From the NCBI GenBank assembly GCA_002470465.1, contig DKMD01000010.1, positions 232,623 through 296,622 on the forward strand: a stretch of 64,000 nucleotides of DNA, in the 5' to 3' direction. Positions 1-7,935 of this stretch are shown piece by piece. The translations under genes were made by a program, and so were the position numbers. The notes under the pieces are model-generated. The model made no database searches. It was not told the DNA's origin and worked only from the letters and a program-made list of their open reading frames with translations. The DNA is from Pluralibacter sp. UBA7423. Lineage in GTDB: Bacteria > Pseudomonadota > Gammaproteobacteria > Enterobacterales > Enterobacteriaceae. The stretch's first letter is position 1; every line of letters begins with the position of its first letter.

Positions 1-257
1 AACGCCATCAGCAGCATCGCACCAACGAAAAGCACCAGCACAATTGAGGTTGCCCAACGGCGCGAGCAGCCAATACGCTCCAGACGCGCGGTCGGCCATT
101 CGAGGAGATAGGCCAGTACCAGCGCCACCAGCAAGGGGGCCAGCAGTCCGCTGAAGAAGAAGAGAATGCCGAAGCCGGCAAGCAGAATGACCAGCAGCGC
201 TATCGCTTCCGGGTCGCTGAAACGACGACGATACCACTGCATTAACATTTCGAGCAT
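1..257 (-). CDS. perM: PerM family permease, 5' part only
   Basis: Inner-membrane AI-2E/PerM superfamily protein; only the N-terminal 85 or so residues are in the window and the rest lies beyond position 1. The minus strand reads from an ATG at 257 as MLEMLMQWYRRRFSDPEAIA, which matches E. coli PerM, followed by two hydrophobic stretches (about residues 19-50 and 65-85) typical of its first membrane segments. It is divergent from bepA, as in E. coli. Transport function in E. coli is not firmly established, so the name reflects family only. The start is preceded by a poor ribosome site, and two further in-frame ATGs follow within six codons. Confidence 0.85.
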   Translation of the reverse strand, partial: MLEMLMQWYRRRFSDPEAIALLVILLAGFGILFFFSGLLAPLLVALVLAYLLEWPTARLERIGCSRRWATSIVLVLFVGAMLLMA

Positions 258-480
258 AACTACACCGTTCCCTGAATGGCGGGCAAAAGGCCCGCATGAA
301 TTGTATCGAAGTGTCACAAAATTGCCTTCGCTTTTTGCCGCGGGCCGCACATGACAGCAAAAGTCGCGCGCGGGTATTTCCAGGCGTCTCTCTGCCAGCT
401 ACACTGCCAGGGCAGCCGACAGTGGAACGTTACGCCGCGTTGTCGGTCAAACTGGCACACCCTACAGACAGGATCGAGTT

Positions 481-1944
481 ATGTTCAGGCAGTTAAAGAA
501 AACGCTGGTTGCGACTCTCATCGCGTCGTTGACCCTGGGCCAGGCCCTGCCTGCCTTCGCGGATACCGCCGATTCCCTGCCGGATATGGGCACCACCGCA
601 GGCAGCACGCTCTCTATCGGACAAGAGATGCAAATGGGTGATTACTACGTGCGCCAGCTGCGCGGCAGCGCCCCGCTGATAAACGATCCGCTGCTGGTGC
701 AGTACATTAACGGCCTCGGGATGCGCCTGGTTTCCCACGCCAACTCGGTGCGCACGCCGTTCCATTTCTTTTTAATTAACAACGACGAGCTGAACGCCTT
801 CGCCTTCTTTGGCGGCAACGTAGTATTGCACTCGGCGCTGTTCCGCTATGCCGATACCGAAAGCCAGCTGGCGTCGGTCATGGCGCACGAAATCTCTCAC
901 GTCACCCAGCGTCACCTCGCACGCGCAATGGAAGATCAGAAGCGTAATGCGCCGCTGACCTGGGTCGGGGCGCTGGGCTCCATTCTGTTAGCGATGGCAA
1001 GCCCGCAGGCCGGGATGGCAGCGCTGACCGGCACGCTGGCAGGCACGCAGCAGGGGCTCATCAGCTTTACGCGTCAGAACGAAGAAGAGGCCGACCGTAT
1101 CGGGATCCAGGTGCTGCAGCGCTCCGGCTTCGACCCGCAGGGCATGCCGCAGTTTATGGACAAGCTGATGGATCAGTCCCGCTATTCATCGCGCCCGCCG
1201 GAAATGCTGCTGACGCACCCGTTGCCGGAGAGCCGTCTTGCCGATGCGCGTAACCGCGCCAACCAGATGCGTCCGGTGGTAGTGCAGTCTTCAGAAGATT
1301 TCTACATGGCAAAAGCGCGTACGCTTGGCATGTACAACAACGGGCAGAATCAGCTTGGCAGCGATCTGCTGGACAACTGGTCGAAAGGTAATATTCGCGA
1401 ACAGCGCGCCGCGCAGTATGGCCGGGCGCTTCAGGCGATGGAAGCCAATAACTACGCGGAAGCCAGCAAGCAACTACAGCCGCTGCTCACGGCCAACCCG
1501 CAAAACGCCTGGTATCTCGACCTCGCCACCGACATTTCGCTCGGGCAGAAAAAGAACGCCGAGGCGGTTAATCGCCTGAAAGCAGCAAAAGATTTACGTA
1601 CCAATCCTGTCCTGCAGCTGAACCTTGCCAACGCCCTGCTACAGTCAGGCAATCCGGGTGAAGCGGCAACGCTGCTTAACCGCTATACGTTCACTTATAA
1701 AGATGACACCAACGGCTGGGATCTGTTGGCGCAGGCGGAAGGCCAGCTCGGCAATCGCGATCAGGAGCTGGCGGCACGCGCTGAAAATATGGCGCTGGTT
1801 GGCCGGCTCGATCAGGCCATTTCTCTGCTCAGCAGCGCCAGTTCGCAGGTTAAGCTCGGCAGTCTGCAGCAGGCCCGCTATGACGCACGCATCGATCAGT
1901 TCCGCCAGCTGCAGGCCACCTTTAAACCCTATATGAAAATGTAA
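481..1944 (+). CDS. bepA: Periplasmic metalloprotease/chaperone BepA (YfgC)
   Basis: Zinc metalloprotease that helps LptD and other beta-barrel proteins mature at the outer membrane and degrades those that stall. The 487-residue product has a Sec signal peptide with likely cleavage after Ala27 (PAFA). The M48 motif HEISH lies at residues 136-140, with the third zinc ligand at Glu201 in NEEEADRIG. The C-terminal half (about 305-480) is TPR repeats, seen as regularly spaced N-A and L-A helices. Length equals the E. coli protein. It begins 223 bp from divergent perM and is followed 9 bp later by yfgD. In E. coli it belongs to the sigma-E envelope stress response; I did not identify a clear sigma-E promoter here. 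Confidence 0.97.
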   Translation: MFRQLKKTLVATLIASLTLGQALPAFADTADSLPDMGTTAGSTLSIGQEMQMGDYYVRQLRGSAPLINDPLLVQYINGLGMRLVSHANSVRTPFHFFLINNDELNAFAFFGGNVVLHSALFRYADTESQLASVMAHEISHVTQRHLARAMEDQKRNAPLTWVGALGSILLAMASPQAGMAALTGTLAGTQQGLISFTRQNEEEADRIGIQVLQRSGFDPQGMPQFMDKLMDQSRYSSRPPEMLLTHPLPESRLADARNRANQMRPVVVQSSEDFYMAKARTLGMYNNGQNQLGSDLLDNWSKGNIREQRAAQYGRALQAMEANNYAEASKQLQPLLTANPQNAWYLDLATDISLGQKKNAEAVNRLKAAKDLRTNPVLQLNLANALLQSGNPGEAATLLNRYTFTYKDDTNGWDLLAQAEGQLGNRDQELAARAENMALVGRLDQAISLLSSASSQVKLGSLQQARYDARIDQFRQLQATFKPYMKM

Positions 1945-1953
1945 GGATACCCG

Positions 1954-2310
1954 ATGAGCCACCCGGTCACCATTTACCATAACCCGCGCTGCTCCAAAAG
2001 CCGCGAAACCTTAGCGCAGCTGAAAGAGAAAGGCATAGAGCCGGAGGTCATTCTGTACCTTGATACGCCGCCGGATGCCGCCCAGCTGAAACAGCTGCTG
2101 AAGATGCTCGGCATGAAAAGTGCCCGCGAGCTGATGCGCCAGAAAGAAGATCTCTATAAAGAGCTGAATCTGGCGGACAGCTCGCTCAGCGAGGCCGATC
2201 TTGTCAACGCAATGATTGCCAATCCGAAGCTGATTGAACGCCCGATTGTGGTGAAAAACGGCCAGGCGCGCATTGGTCGCCCGCCGGAGTCCGTGCTGGA
2301 AATCCTGTAA
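1954..2310 (+). CDS. yfgD: ArsC-family reductase-like protein YfgD
   Basis: Thioredoxin-fold protein of the glutaredoxin-dependent arsenate reductase family, 118 residues. The N-terminus carries the family motif YHNPRCSKSRET with the single catalytic-type cysteine (Cys12), and the C-terminus has ERPIVVKNGQARIGRPPE, the conserved arginine/cis-proline segment. No arsR or arsB lies nearby, so a real arsenate role is unproven; the E. coli orthologue sits beside bepA as well. It starts 9 bp after bepA and probably shares its transcript. The stop is only 3 bp from the end of the convergent transposase-like gene, which marks the left junction of the accessory cassette. Confidence 0.93.
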   Translation: MSHPVTIYHNPRCSKSRETLAQLKEKGIEPEVILYLDTPPDAAQLKQLLKMLGMKSARELMRQKEDLYKELNLADSSLSEADLVNAMIANPKLIERPIVVKNGQARIGRPPESVLEIL

Positions 2311-2313
2311 TCT

Positions 2314-3129
2314 TCAGCGCCGCAGCGCTTCCAGAAAGGCCTGCGGCGTACACTCTCCTAATTTTTTCTGCGCCTTGCCTGTATTCCATAGTTCACATAG
2401 CCGCCGCACCAGTGTATCCGGCTCCACTGCCGCCGGGATCAGCGTACTCAGATTTTCCGTGAAGGTTATCGCCACAGGAGTGAGCTCCGGCTTACGAATA
2501 ACAATCAGCCCCGGTATCTCAATCGCGAACCATTTAATGGCCTCGGTCTCAAGACATTGAATATCAGCCGGGCAGCATGCAAGCGTTTCATCCAGCCAGG
2601 TTTTGACCAGCGGGAGAGACATCCCGGAAAAGACCCGCGCTGAGCACCAGCCGCTGACGGATTCACGCGCCCACAGCAGATGGTGCTCACCTCCATCGTC
2701 CATGGTCATCGACAATCGACGGTAGTGCAGCGTCAGCGTGTCAGGCATATGCCCGTTTTTCAGGGCCCTGACGCCCTGCGGCCCCGGCTTTTCCCGCTGA
2801 TGCGCAGGACGAAGATAGCGGTTGAGCGTGGCGCGGGAAACCGGGATCCCCAGCCCTTCATTTACCATAAACAGCAGCTCATCCAGCGGTGCGTGCAGCG
2901 TATCGCGCAGTGCGTTCACCACCGTGATTTGCTCAGGTCTCATTGCTTTGTATATCACATGCGGCGTCGTATGCCGGTCGCCCGTTTGTTCGCGGTTGCG
3001 CCAGCGTCGAACGGTGGTCACGGAAATACCCAGCTCTTTCGCCAGCTCCCGGTCGCTTTTATCGGATTCCTGAAGATAACGACGGATCCGCGGCGTGGTG
3101 GTGGCATTGGCGTGCAGCTTAATTTCCAT
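2314..3129 (-). CDS. Domesticated IS481-type transposase-like DNA-binding protein
   Basis: A 271-residue protein I do not know by name. Residues 1-50 form a helix-turn-helix (ELAKELGISVTTVRRWRN), and about 78-108 (LDELLFMVNEGLGIPVSRAT, then LNRYLRP) match the second DNA-binding module of IS481-family transposases. The remainder keeps the length and pattern of an integrase core, ending in CTPQAFLEAL like the usual KTPxExL tail. The catalytic acids are gone: HYR stands where the first Asp is expected, and no TDNG or ERFN motif is present. The frame is intact and no insertion-sequence ends are evident. It is divergent from the EIIC gene, so I infer a local regulator. Alternative: a remnant with no function, although an uninterrupted frame argues against that. 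Confidence 0.7.
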   Translation of the reverse strand: MEIKLHANATTTPRIRRYLQESDKSDRELAKELGISVTTVRRWRNREQTGDRHTTPHVIYKAMRPEQITVVNALRDTLHAPLDELLFMVNEGLGIPVSRATLNRYLRPAHQREKPGPQGVRALKNGHMPDTLTLHYRRLSMTMDDGGEHHLLWARESVSGWCSARVFSGMSLPLVKTWLDETLACCPADIQCLETEAIKWFAIEIPGLIVIRKPELTPVAITFTENLSTLIPAAVEPDTLVRRLCELWNTGKAQKKLGECTPQAFLEALRR

Positions 3130-3141
3130 CGTCGGCTCCTG

Positions 3142-3163
3142 ATGATTTTATATAACTAATCAT
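3142..3163. promoter_or_regulatory. Inverted repeat upstream of the transposase-like gene
   Basis: The sequence ATGATT, a 10-bp AT-rich spacer, and AATCAT form a 22-bp dyad ending 13 bp before the start codon of the leftward gene. Its size and place suit an autoregulatory operator. A remnant terminal repeat is also possible. The assignment is inference. Confidence 0.4.
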
Positions 3164-3193
3164 ATGAGACTTACATTTTCTGTGCGCTGGCAT

Positions 3194-3236
3194 TGTGACC
3201 GAATTCACCTTTCACCATCCGCCTTTCATTGATAAT
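3194..3236 (+). promoter_or_regulatory. CRP-dependent class II promoter of the EIIC operon
   Basis: TGTGA-N6-TCACC at 3194-3209 matches nine of ten conserved CRP half-site bases. A GATAAT -10 hexamer lies at 3231-3236, so transcription would start near 3243 and the CRP site would be centred at about -41.5, the class II position, replacing the -35. This predicts induction when preferred sugars are absent. The layout is read from sequence; binding is inferred. Confidence 0.65.
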
Positions 3237-3285
3237 CCGCAGTCATAACACACAACCCAACACTCAGTCTCGTGCGGAGCTCACA

Positions 3286-4605
3286 ATGAACAATGTTCTG
3301 GGATTTTTAGAAGCCAAACTGATGCCACTGGCGGCCAAAGCGGCGGCACAGCGCCACCTTTGCGCGATTCGCGGTGCCTACGTTTCATTCATGCCGTTTA
3401 TTATCGTCGGTTCGATCCTGCTGGTGATCTCCTCCTTCCCGAATCAGGGCTACCAGCAGTTCATGTCTCATACCTTTGGTGACAGCTGGAGCAGCATCGT
3501 CGAGATCCCGTTTAACGCGGTGTTCTCCACGATGTCGCTGTTTATCAGCTTCCTGGTCGCCTATCGTCTGGCGGAACACTATAAAGAAGACCGCCTTTCC
3601 TGTGGGATCCTGGCGCTGGTCTGTTTTCTGATCCTCACGCCGTTTATTAAAGTGGCCGAAAACGGCGGCATCACCGTCATGCCCGTTGAGTGGATCGGGA
3701 CTAAAGGGCTGTTTGTGTCAATGATTGGCTCCCTGCTGTGGACGGAGCTGTTCTGCTGGCTGAAGCGTAAAAAGCTGGTTATTAAAATGCCGGATGGCGT
3801 GCCGCCTGCGGTACAGGAATCCTTTGCCGCGCTGATCCCGGCGCTGCTGGTGATGATTCTGGTGCTGGTTATCCGTATCGGCTTTGAAAATACCCACTAC
3901 CGCACCATCCACCAGTTCATCTATGAAGTGGTCGCCACGCCGGTGCGCCACTATGGCACCTCCTATTTCGGTGCGCTGATGACGGTATTCAGCATCACCA
4001 TTCTGTGGTCCGTCGGCATTAACTCCGGGTCGATGATCAACGGCATCATTCGCCCGCTGTGGATGGAAAATCAGACCGACAACATCGCCGCCATTCAGGC
4101 CGGCGTCACGCCGCCGCACATCATTACCGAGCAGTTCTTCGATATGATCTGGATGGGCGGCGCCGGGGCCACGCTGTCGCTGGTTATCGCGATGCTGATT
4201 TTCGCCCGCAGTAAAAACATGCGCGAAGTGGCACGCCTCGGTGCGGGTGCCTCCCTCTTTAATATCAACGAACCGGTGCTGTTCGGCCTGCCGGTGATCA
4301 TGAACCCGATCATGCTGATCCCGTTCAACCTCGTCCCGCTGGTGCTGGTCACAATCCAGTATGTAGCAATGAAAATTGGCGCGGTGGCCGTCACCACCGG
4401 AGTATTTATTCCGTGGACGCTGCCGCCTGTGCTGAGCGGGTTTATCGTCACCGGGCACCTCTCGGGCAGCGTGATGCAAATCCTTAATCTGCTGATTGGC
4501 GCGATGCTCTACCTGCCGTTTATGCGCATCCTCGACAAGCAGTACCGCGCCGCAGAAGCCATCACCGAAACAGAAACCAGCAAGCTTGCAAAACAGGAGT
4601 CGTAA
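3286..4605 (+). CDS. PTS EIIC permease, lactose/cellobiose family
   Basis: Membrane sugar-transport subunit of a phosphotransferase system, 439 residues, with about ten hydrophobic segments. The N-terminus (FLEAKLMPLAAKAAAQRHL, then IRGAYVSFMPFIIVGS) and the signature FNINEPVLFGLPVIMNP place it with CelB/ChbC/LacE-type EIIC proteins. The ATG at 3286 is chosen over an upstream in-frame start because GGAG lies 7 bp before it. No EIIA or EIIB gene accompanies it, so it would have to borrow these from another system. The hydrolase gene starts 2 bp after its stop. Substrate is unknown; the family usually takes beta-linked di- or oligosaccharides, and the neighbours suggest a glycosyl-amino acid. 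Confidence 0.85.
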   Translation: MNNVLGFLEAKLMPLAAKAAAQRHLCAIRGAYVSFMPFIIVGSILLVISSFPNQGYQQFMSHTFGDSWSSIVEIPFNAVFSTMSLFISFLVAYRLAEHYKEDRLSCGILALVCFLILTPFIKVAENGGITVMPVEWIGTKGLFVSMIGSLLWTELFCWLKRKKLVIKMPDGVPPAVQESFAALIPALLVMILVLVIRIGFENTHYRTIHQFIYEVVATPVRHYGTSYFGALMTVFSITILWSVGINSGSMINGIIRPLWMENQTDNIAAIQAGVTPPHIITEQFFDMIWMGGAGATLSLVIAMLIFARSKNMREVARLGAGASLFNINEPVLFGLPVIMNPIMLIPFNLVPLVLVTIQYVAMKIGAVAVTTGVFIPWTLPPVLSGFIVTGHLSGSVMQILNLLIGAMLYLPFMRILDKQYRAAEAITETETSKLAKQES

Positions 4606-4607
4606 CG

Positions 4608-5561
4608 ATGTGGGGAATTATTGCAACCTGGCGTATGGCGCTGGAAGGGGTTACCGAAGCCGCCACAAAGCTTGCCGCAGGGAGTGGTGCTTCGGCGAGT
4701 ATCGTCGACGCGGTTGCCGCCGTGGAAGATTTTCCGTACTACAAATCCGTGGGCTATGGCGGATTGCCGACGGAAAACGGTGAAGTCGAACTGGATGCCG
4801 CCTTTATGGACGGCGATACTCTGGCGTTTGGTGCCGTCGGTAACCTGATCGATATCGCCAACCCGGTGCGCGTGGCCCAGGCGCTGAGCCGCCAGCGCTA
4901 CAACTCGCTGCTGGTCGGCCAGGGCGCACGCGAATGGGCTCTGGAACAGGGCTTCGCGGAGAAAACCATGCTCACTGACCGCGCGATGCAGCATTACCGC
5001 AAGCGCTGTCGCGAAACGCTGGATAAAGGCTTAAGTCCGTATGATGGCCACGACACCGTTGGCATTATCGGCCTCGATAAGCAAGGTTCAATGAGCGTCG
5101 CCACCTCCACCAGCGGCCTGTTTATGAAGAAGCGTGGCCGCATCGGTGACTCACCGATTATGGGCTCCGGCTTCTACTGCGACAGCGAAACCGGCGCGGC
5201 AACCGCCACGGGCGTGGGCGAAGATTTGATGAAGGGCTGCACCAGCTATGAAATCGTCCGCCGCATGGCGGGAGGCATGACGCCGCAGCAGGCCGCCGAT
5301 TCCGTGGTCTTCGAACTGGAAGACAAGCTGATGTCACGCTTTGGCCGCGCGGGCGATCTTTCCGTGGTGTGTATGAATCGCCACGGCGAGTTTGGCGCCG
5401 CAACCAACATCAAAACGTTCTCGTTTGTGGTAGCGACTGAGAAACAGCCGCTGACCGTCTTCCGCGCCGAGCGCCGCGCAGAAAAAACTCACTATCAGCC
5501 AGTCGACGACGAATGGATGCAGGCTTACGCCGCACGCATTCGCGCACCGATTGAGGAGTAA
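4608..5561 (+). CDS. Glycosylasparaginase-type Ntn hydrolase
   Basis: Member of the asparaginase-2 (T2) family that self-cleaves into alpha and beta chains. The nucleophile region YDGHDTVGIIGLD puts the new N-terminal threonine at Thr150. It is followed by ATSTSGLFMKKRGRIGDSPI and GAATATGVGED, which align with the glycosylasparaginase beta chain including the substrate-binding GDSP and ATG segments. There is no signal peptide, so it acts in the cytoplasm. Known family reactions are cleavage of N4-(beta-N-acetylglucosaminyl)-L-asparagine to aspartate and an amino-sugar, or isoaspartyl dipeptide hydrolysis; the motifs favour the former. At 317 residues it is normal length. It lies 2 bp after the EIIC gene and 4 bp before the aminopeptidase gene, a tight operon. 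Confidence 0.85.
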   Translation: MWGIIATWRMALEGVTEAATKLAAGSGASASIVDAVAAVEDFPYYKSVGYGGLPTENGEVELDAAFMDGDTLAFGAVGNLIDIANPVRVAQALSRQRYNSLLVGQGAREWALEQGFAEKTMLTDRAMQHYRKRCRETLDKGLSPYDGHDTVGIIGLDKQGSMSVATSTSGLFMKKRGRIGDSPIMGSGFYCDSETGAATATGVGEDLMKGCTSYEIVRRMAGGMTPQQAADSVVFELEDKLMSRFGRAGDLSVVCMNRHGEFGAATNIKTFSFVVATEKQPLTVFRAERRAEKTHYQPVDDEWMQAYAARIRAPIEE

Positions 5562-5565
5562 AAGA

Positions 5566-7011
5566 ATGGAATACCACGTTATCACTGAGCCTTACGATCT
5601 GCCCCCTGACAGCCATTTAATCACTTCGCCGCGCAGCCCGCTGCTGAGCTCTCTCAACCTTTCCGTTACAGGTGAGATGATCGCCCTGACAGACAAAGGT
5701 GAAGTGGCAGACTGCCGCTTTGCCTGCGCGCCTTTTTCCCGCCTGACGCTGCTCCCGAATCAAGCCTGGGACGATACCCTGACGGACGAATTGCTCGCGC
5801 AGCTGCGCCCGCTTTTCAAAGCGCCCTCCAGCGACAATGTGATAGTGGATTTTTCCGTCATTACCGAAACTCGCGTTCGTGATTCAGCGCTACGCTGGTT
5901 CTTCAATCTCGATCATCGACTGGACGATCTGGGCCTGAAAACGACTGCCGGTCACAGCGTACGGGTCAAAACGCTGACCGTTTTCTGTCTGTCGTCACAG
6001 CAGGAAGCCTTGCAGAAGGCCTGCCGTCAGCAGTCGGCTATTGCCAACGGAATGCTCGTAGCCCGTCGTCTCGCGGATATCCCGTCGGAAGCCTGCACGC
6101 CGCAGTTTGTAGTGGAAGAAGCTGAGCGTCTTTGTGCCGCTTTCCCGGCGCTACGCTGCGAAGTGCTGGATGAGCACGCCATTCAGGAGCAAGGCCTTGG
6201 GCTGCTGTACGCGGTTGGCAAGGGCTCCACGCGCCCTCCTCGCCTGCTGGCGATTCACTATGATGGCGTGGCAAACGGCCCGGTACGCACTTACGTCGGC
6301 AAAGGTATTACCTTCGATACCGGCGGTCTGTGGCTGAAGGAAGGCGCAGGCATGTACACCATGAAGTACGACATGTGCGGCGCGGCGAACGTGCTGGGGC
6401 TGATGCTGAGCATTGCCGAACTGGCGCTGCCCGTGCGGGTGATGGGCGTACTGGCGCTGGCGGAAAACGCGATTGGTCCGGACGCGATGCAGCCCGGCAG
6501 CGTGGCGCGCGCCTGCAACGGCATGACGGTGGAAATCAACAATACCGATGCCGAAGGCCGTCTGGTGCTGGCCGACGCCATCGCCTGGGCCAGCCAGCGC
6601 CATGAACAGACGCATTTCATCATCGATATGGCGACCTTGACCGGCGCAGTAGTCAAAGCGCTGGGCTATGAGCTGAGCGGGCTGATGACGCAAAGTGAAA
6701 CGCTGCGGGAACAGCTTACGCAGGCCGGCAAGAAAAGCGGGGACGAAGTATGGTCGCTGCCGCTCGATAAGCGCCTGAAAAAGCAAACCGAAAGCGCCAT
6801 TGCGGATTTGTGCAACACGCCGACAAACAATGCGGCGATAAGCGCCTCGGCGGCATGGCTGCTCCAGGCCTTCTGCCCACCGGAAATCCCATGGGCGCAT
6901 CTGGACGTCAGCGGCACGGCGCTGTGGCGCGAAGGAGGAAGAAGCGTGGCGTCCGGCAGGCCGATTCCGCTGCTGATGCAGCATTTGCTGGACGATATTG
7001 AAGTACGTTGA
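5566..7011 (+). CDS. M17 leucyl aminopeptidase family protein
   Basis: Cytoplasmic two-metal aminopeptidase, 481 residues. The N-terminal 170 or so residues are divergent. The C-terminal catalytic domain keeps all ligand motifs: GKGITFDTGG, MKYDMCGA and [12 protein letters not shown], so activity is expected. The ATG at 5566 is preferred over a TTG at 5551 because GAGGAG overlaps the end of the hydrolase gene 7 bp before it. It is clearly distinct from pepB at 49007-50278, the housekeeping M17 enzyme in this window. As the last gene of the EIIC operon it could release amino acids from the peptide part of an imported glycopeptide; this is inferred from context only. Confidence 0.87.
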   Translation: MEYHVITEPYDLPPDSHLITSPRSPLLSSLNLSVTGEMIALTDKGEVADCRFACAPFSRLTLLPNQAWDDTLTDELLAQLRPLFKAPSSDNVIVDFSVITETRVRDSALRWFFNLDHRLDDLGLKTTAGHSVRVKTLTVFCLSSQQEALQKACRQQSAIANGMLVARRLADIPSEACTPQFVVEEAERLCAAFPALRCEVLDEHAIQEQGLGLLYAVGKGSTRPPRLLAIHYDGVANGPVRTYVGKGITFDTGGLWLKEGAGMYTMKYDMCGAANVLGLMLSIAELALPVRVMGVLALAENAIGPDAMQPGSVARACNGMTVEINNTDAEGRLVLADAIAWASQRHEQTHFIIDMATLTGAVVKALGYELSGLMTQSETLREQLTQAGKKSGDEVWSLPLDKRLKKQTESAIADLCNTPTNNAAISASAAWLLQAFCPPEIPWAHLDVSGTALWREGGRSVASGRPIPLLMQHLLDDIEVR

Positions 7012-7120
7012 CCCTCACCCCTGCCCTCTCCCTAAGGGAGAGGGAGAAAACCACGCTGGATTTACTGTTGGCACAATCGAATCCCCTCTCCCCTTTGGGG
7101 AGAGGGTTAGGGTGAGGGGA
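7012..7120. repeat. Long intergenic palindrome with nested hairpins
   Basis: Outer arms CCCTCACCC and GGGTGAGGG enclose two GC-rich hairpins (CCCTCTCCCTAAGGGAGAGGG, one base shortened here as CCTCTCCCTAAGGGAGAGG, and CCCTCTCCCCTTTGGGGAGA). The element fills the gap between convergent genes. It could fold as one long cruciform or two tandem terminator-like stems and probably separates the EIIC operon from hda. Confidence 0.75.
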
Positions 7121-7127
7121 ACTCGCG

Positions 7128-7829
7128 CTAGAGCTTAAGGATCTCTTTCACAAACGGAATCGTCAGCTTACGCTGGGCGGTGATTGACGCGTGATCGAGC
7201 TGATCCAGCGTCATAAACAGGGTGCGGGTTTCACGGTCAAGGCGCTTCATCAGGAAGCGGCACACGTCTTCCGGCATTTCGAAACCACGCATTTTTGCAC
7301 GCAGCTGCAATGCCTGCAGTTTGTCTTCGTCCGACAGCGGCTGAAGCTTGTAGATTTGCCCCCAGTCGAGGCGCGAGGCCAGATCCGGTAAGCCAAGATT
7401 GAGCTGACGCGGAGGACGGTCGCCGGTGATCAGCAGCCGCGTTTTGCCGGATTCCAGAATGCGGTTGTAGAGATTGAAAATCGCCATTTCCCACAGGTCA
7501 TCCCCGGCCACGCACTCGATATTATCGATGCAGACCAGCGCCAGTTGCTCCATTCCCTCCAGCACTTCAGGCACAAACCAGGTGCGTTTATCGAGCGGAA
7601 CATAGCCCACCGCATCACCGCGCTGCGACAGTTCGGCGCACGCCGCGTGCAGCAAATGGCTGCGGCCAGCGCCTTCGCGCGACCAGACGTAGATGTATCC
7701 GCTGTGTTCCTGACGCAGCATGGTTTGCACTGCGGCAAGTAAAGAAGAGTTATCGCCCGCCCAGAAACTCGCGAAAGTTTCGTCGTCGGGAAGATAGAGT
7801 GGCAGAGAGAGCTGAGCCGGAGCGTTCAG
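7128..7829 (-). CDS. hda: DnaA regulatory inactivator Hda, CTG start
   Basis: AAA+ protein that, bound to the beta clamp, stimulates ATP hydrolysis by DnaA and so prevents over-initiation. Starting at the CTG at 7829 gives 233 residues, equal to E. coli Hda, which also uses CTG. This start retains the clamp-binding motif QLSLPL at residues 6-11, which any later start would lose; GAGG lies a few bases upstream. DnaA-like features follow: [18 protein letters not shown] (Walker A region), LVCIDNIE (Walker B) and LASRLDWG with the arginine finger region. It lies downstream of uraA on the same strand, as in E. coli. The rare start codon probably keeps its level low. Confidence 0.95.
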   Translation of the reverse strand: MNAPAQLSLPLYLPDDETFASFWAGDNSSLLAAVQTMLRQEHSGYIYVWSREGAGRSHLLHAACAELSQRGDAVGYVPLDKRTWFVPEVLEGMEQLALVCIDNIECVAGDDLWEMAIFNLYNRILESGKTRLLITGDRPPRQLNLGLPDLASRLDWGQIYKLQPLSDEDKLQALQLRAKMRGFEMPEDVCRFLMKRLDRETRTLFMTLDQLDHASITAQRKLTIPFVKEILKL

Positions 7830-7893
7830 AGTGACCTCAACATGGAACTGCTAAAAACGCGATGAGTGTAACACAAAAGCCATGAAGGAGAGA

Positions 7894-7916
7894 ACCGGGC
7901 GGATCCTTCGCCCGGT
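7894..7916 (-). terminator. Hairpin downstream of uraA
   Basis: An 8-bp perfect stem (ACCGGGCG/CGCCCGGT) with a 7-base loop lies 20 bp past the uraA stop. The following minus-strand tract is only moderately T-rich, so termination may be partial, with some read-through into hda. Confidence 0.55.
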
Positions 7917-7935
7917 CATTCGATCGTCAGAACGA

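Noticed and set aside
166..354. Small plus-strand frames across the perM-bepA gap
   Set aside because: Overlap perM in antisense and lack ribosome sites.
3718..4479. 253-codon open frame antisense to the EIIC gene
   Set aside because: Strongly His/Asp/Gln-rich reverse-frame translation of membrane-segment codons.
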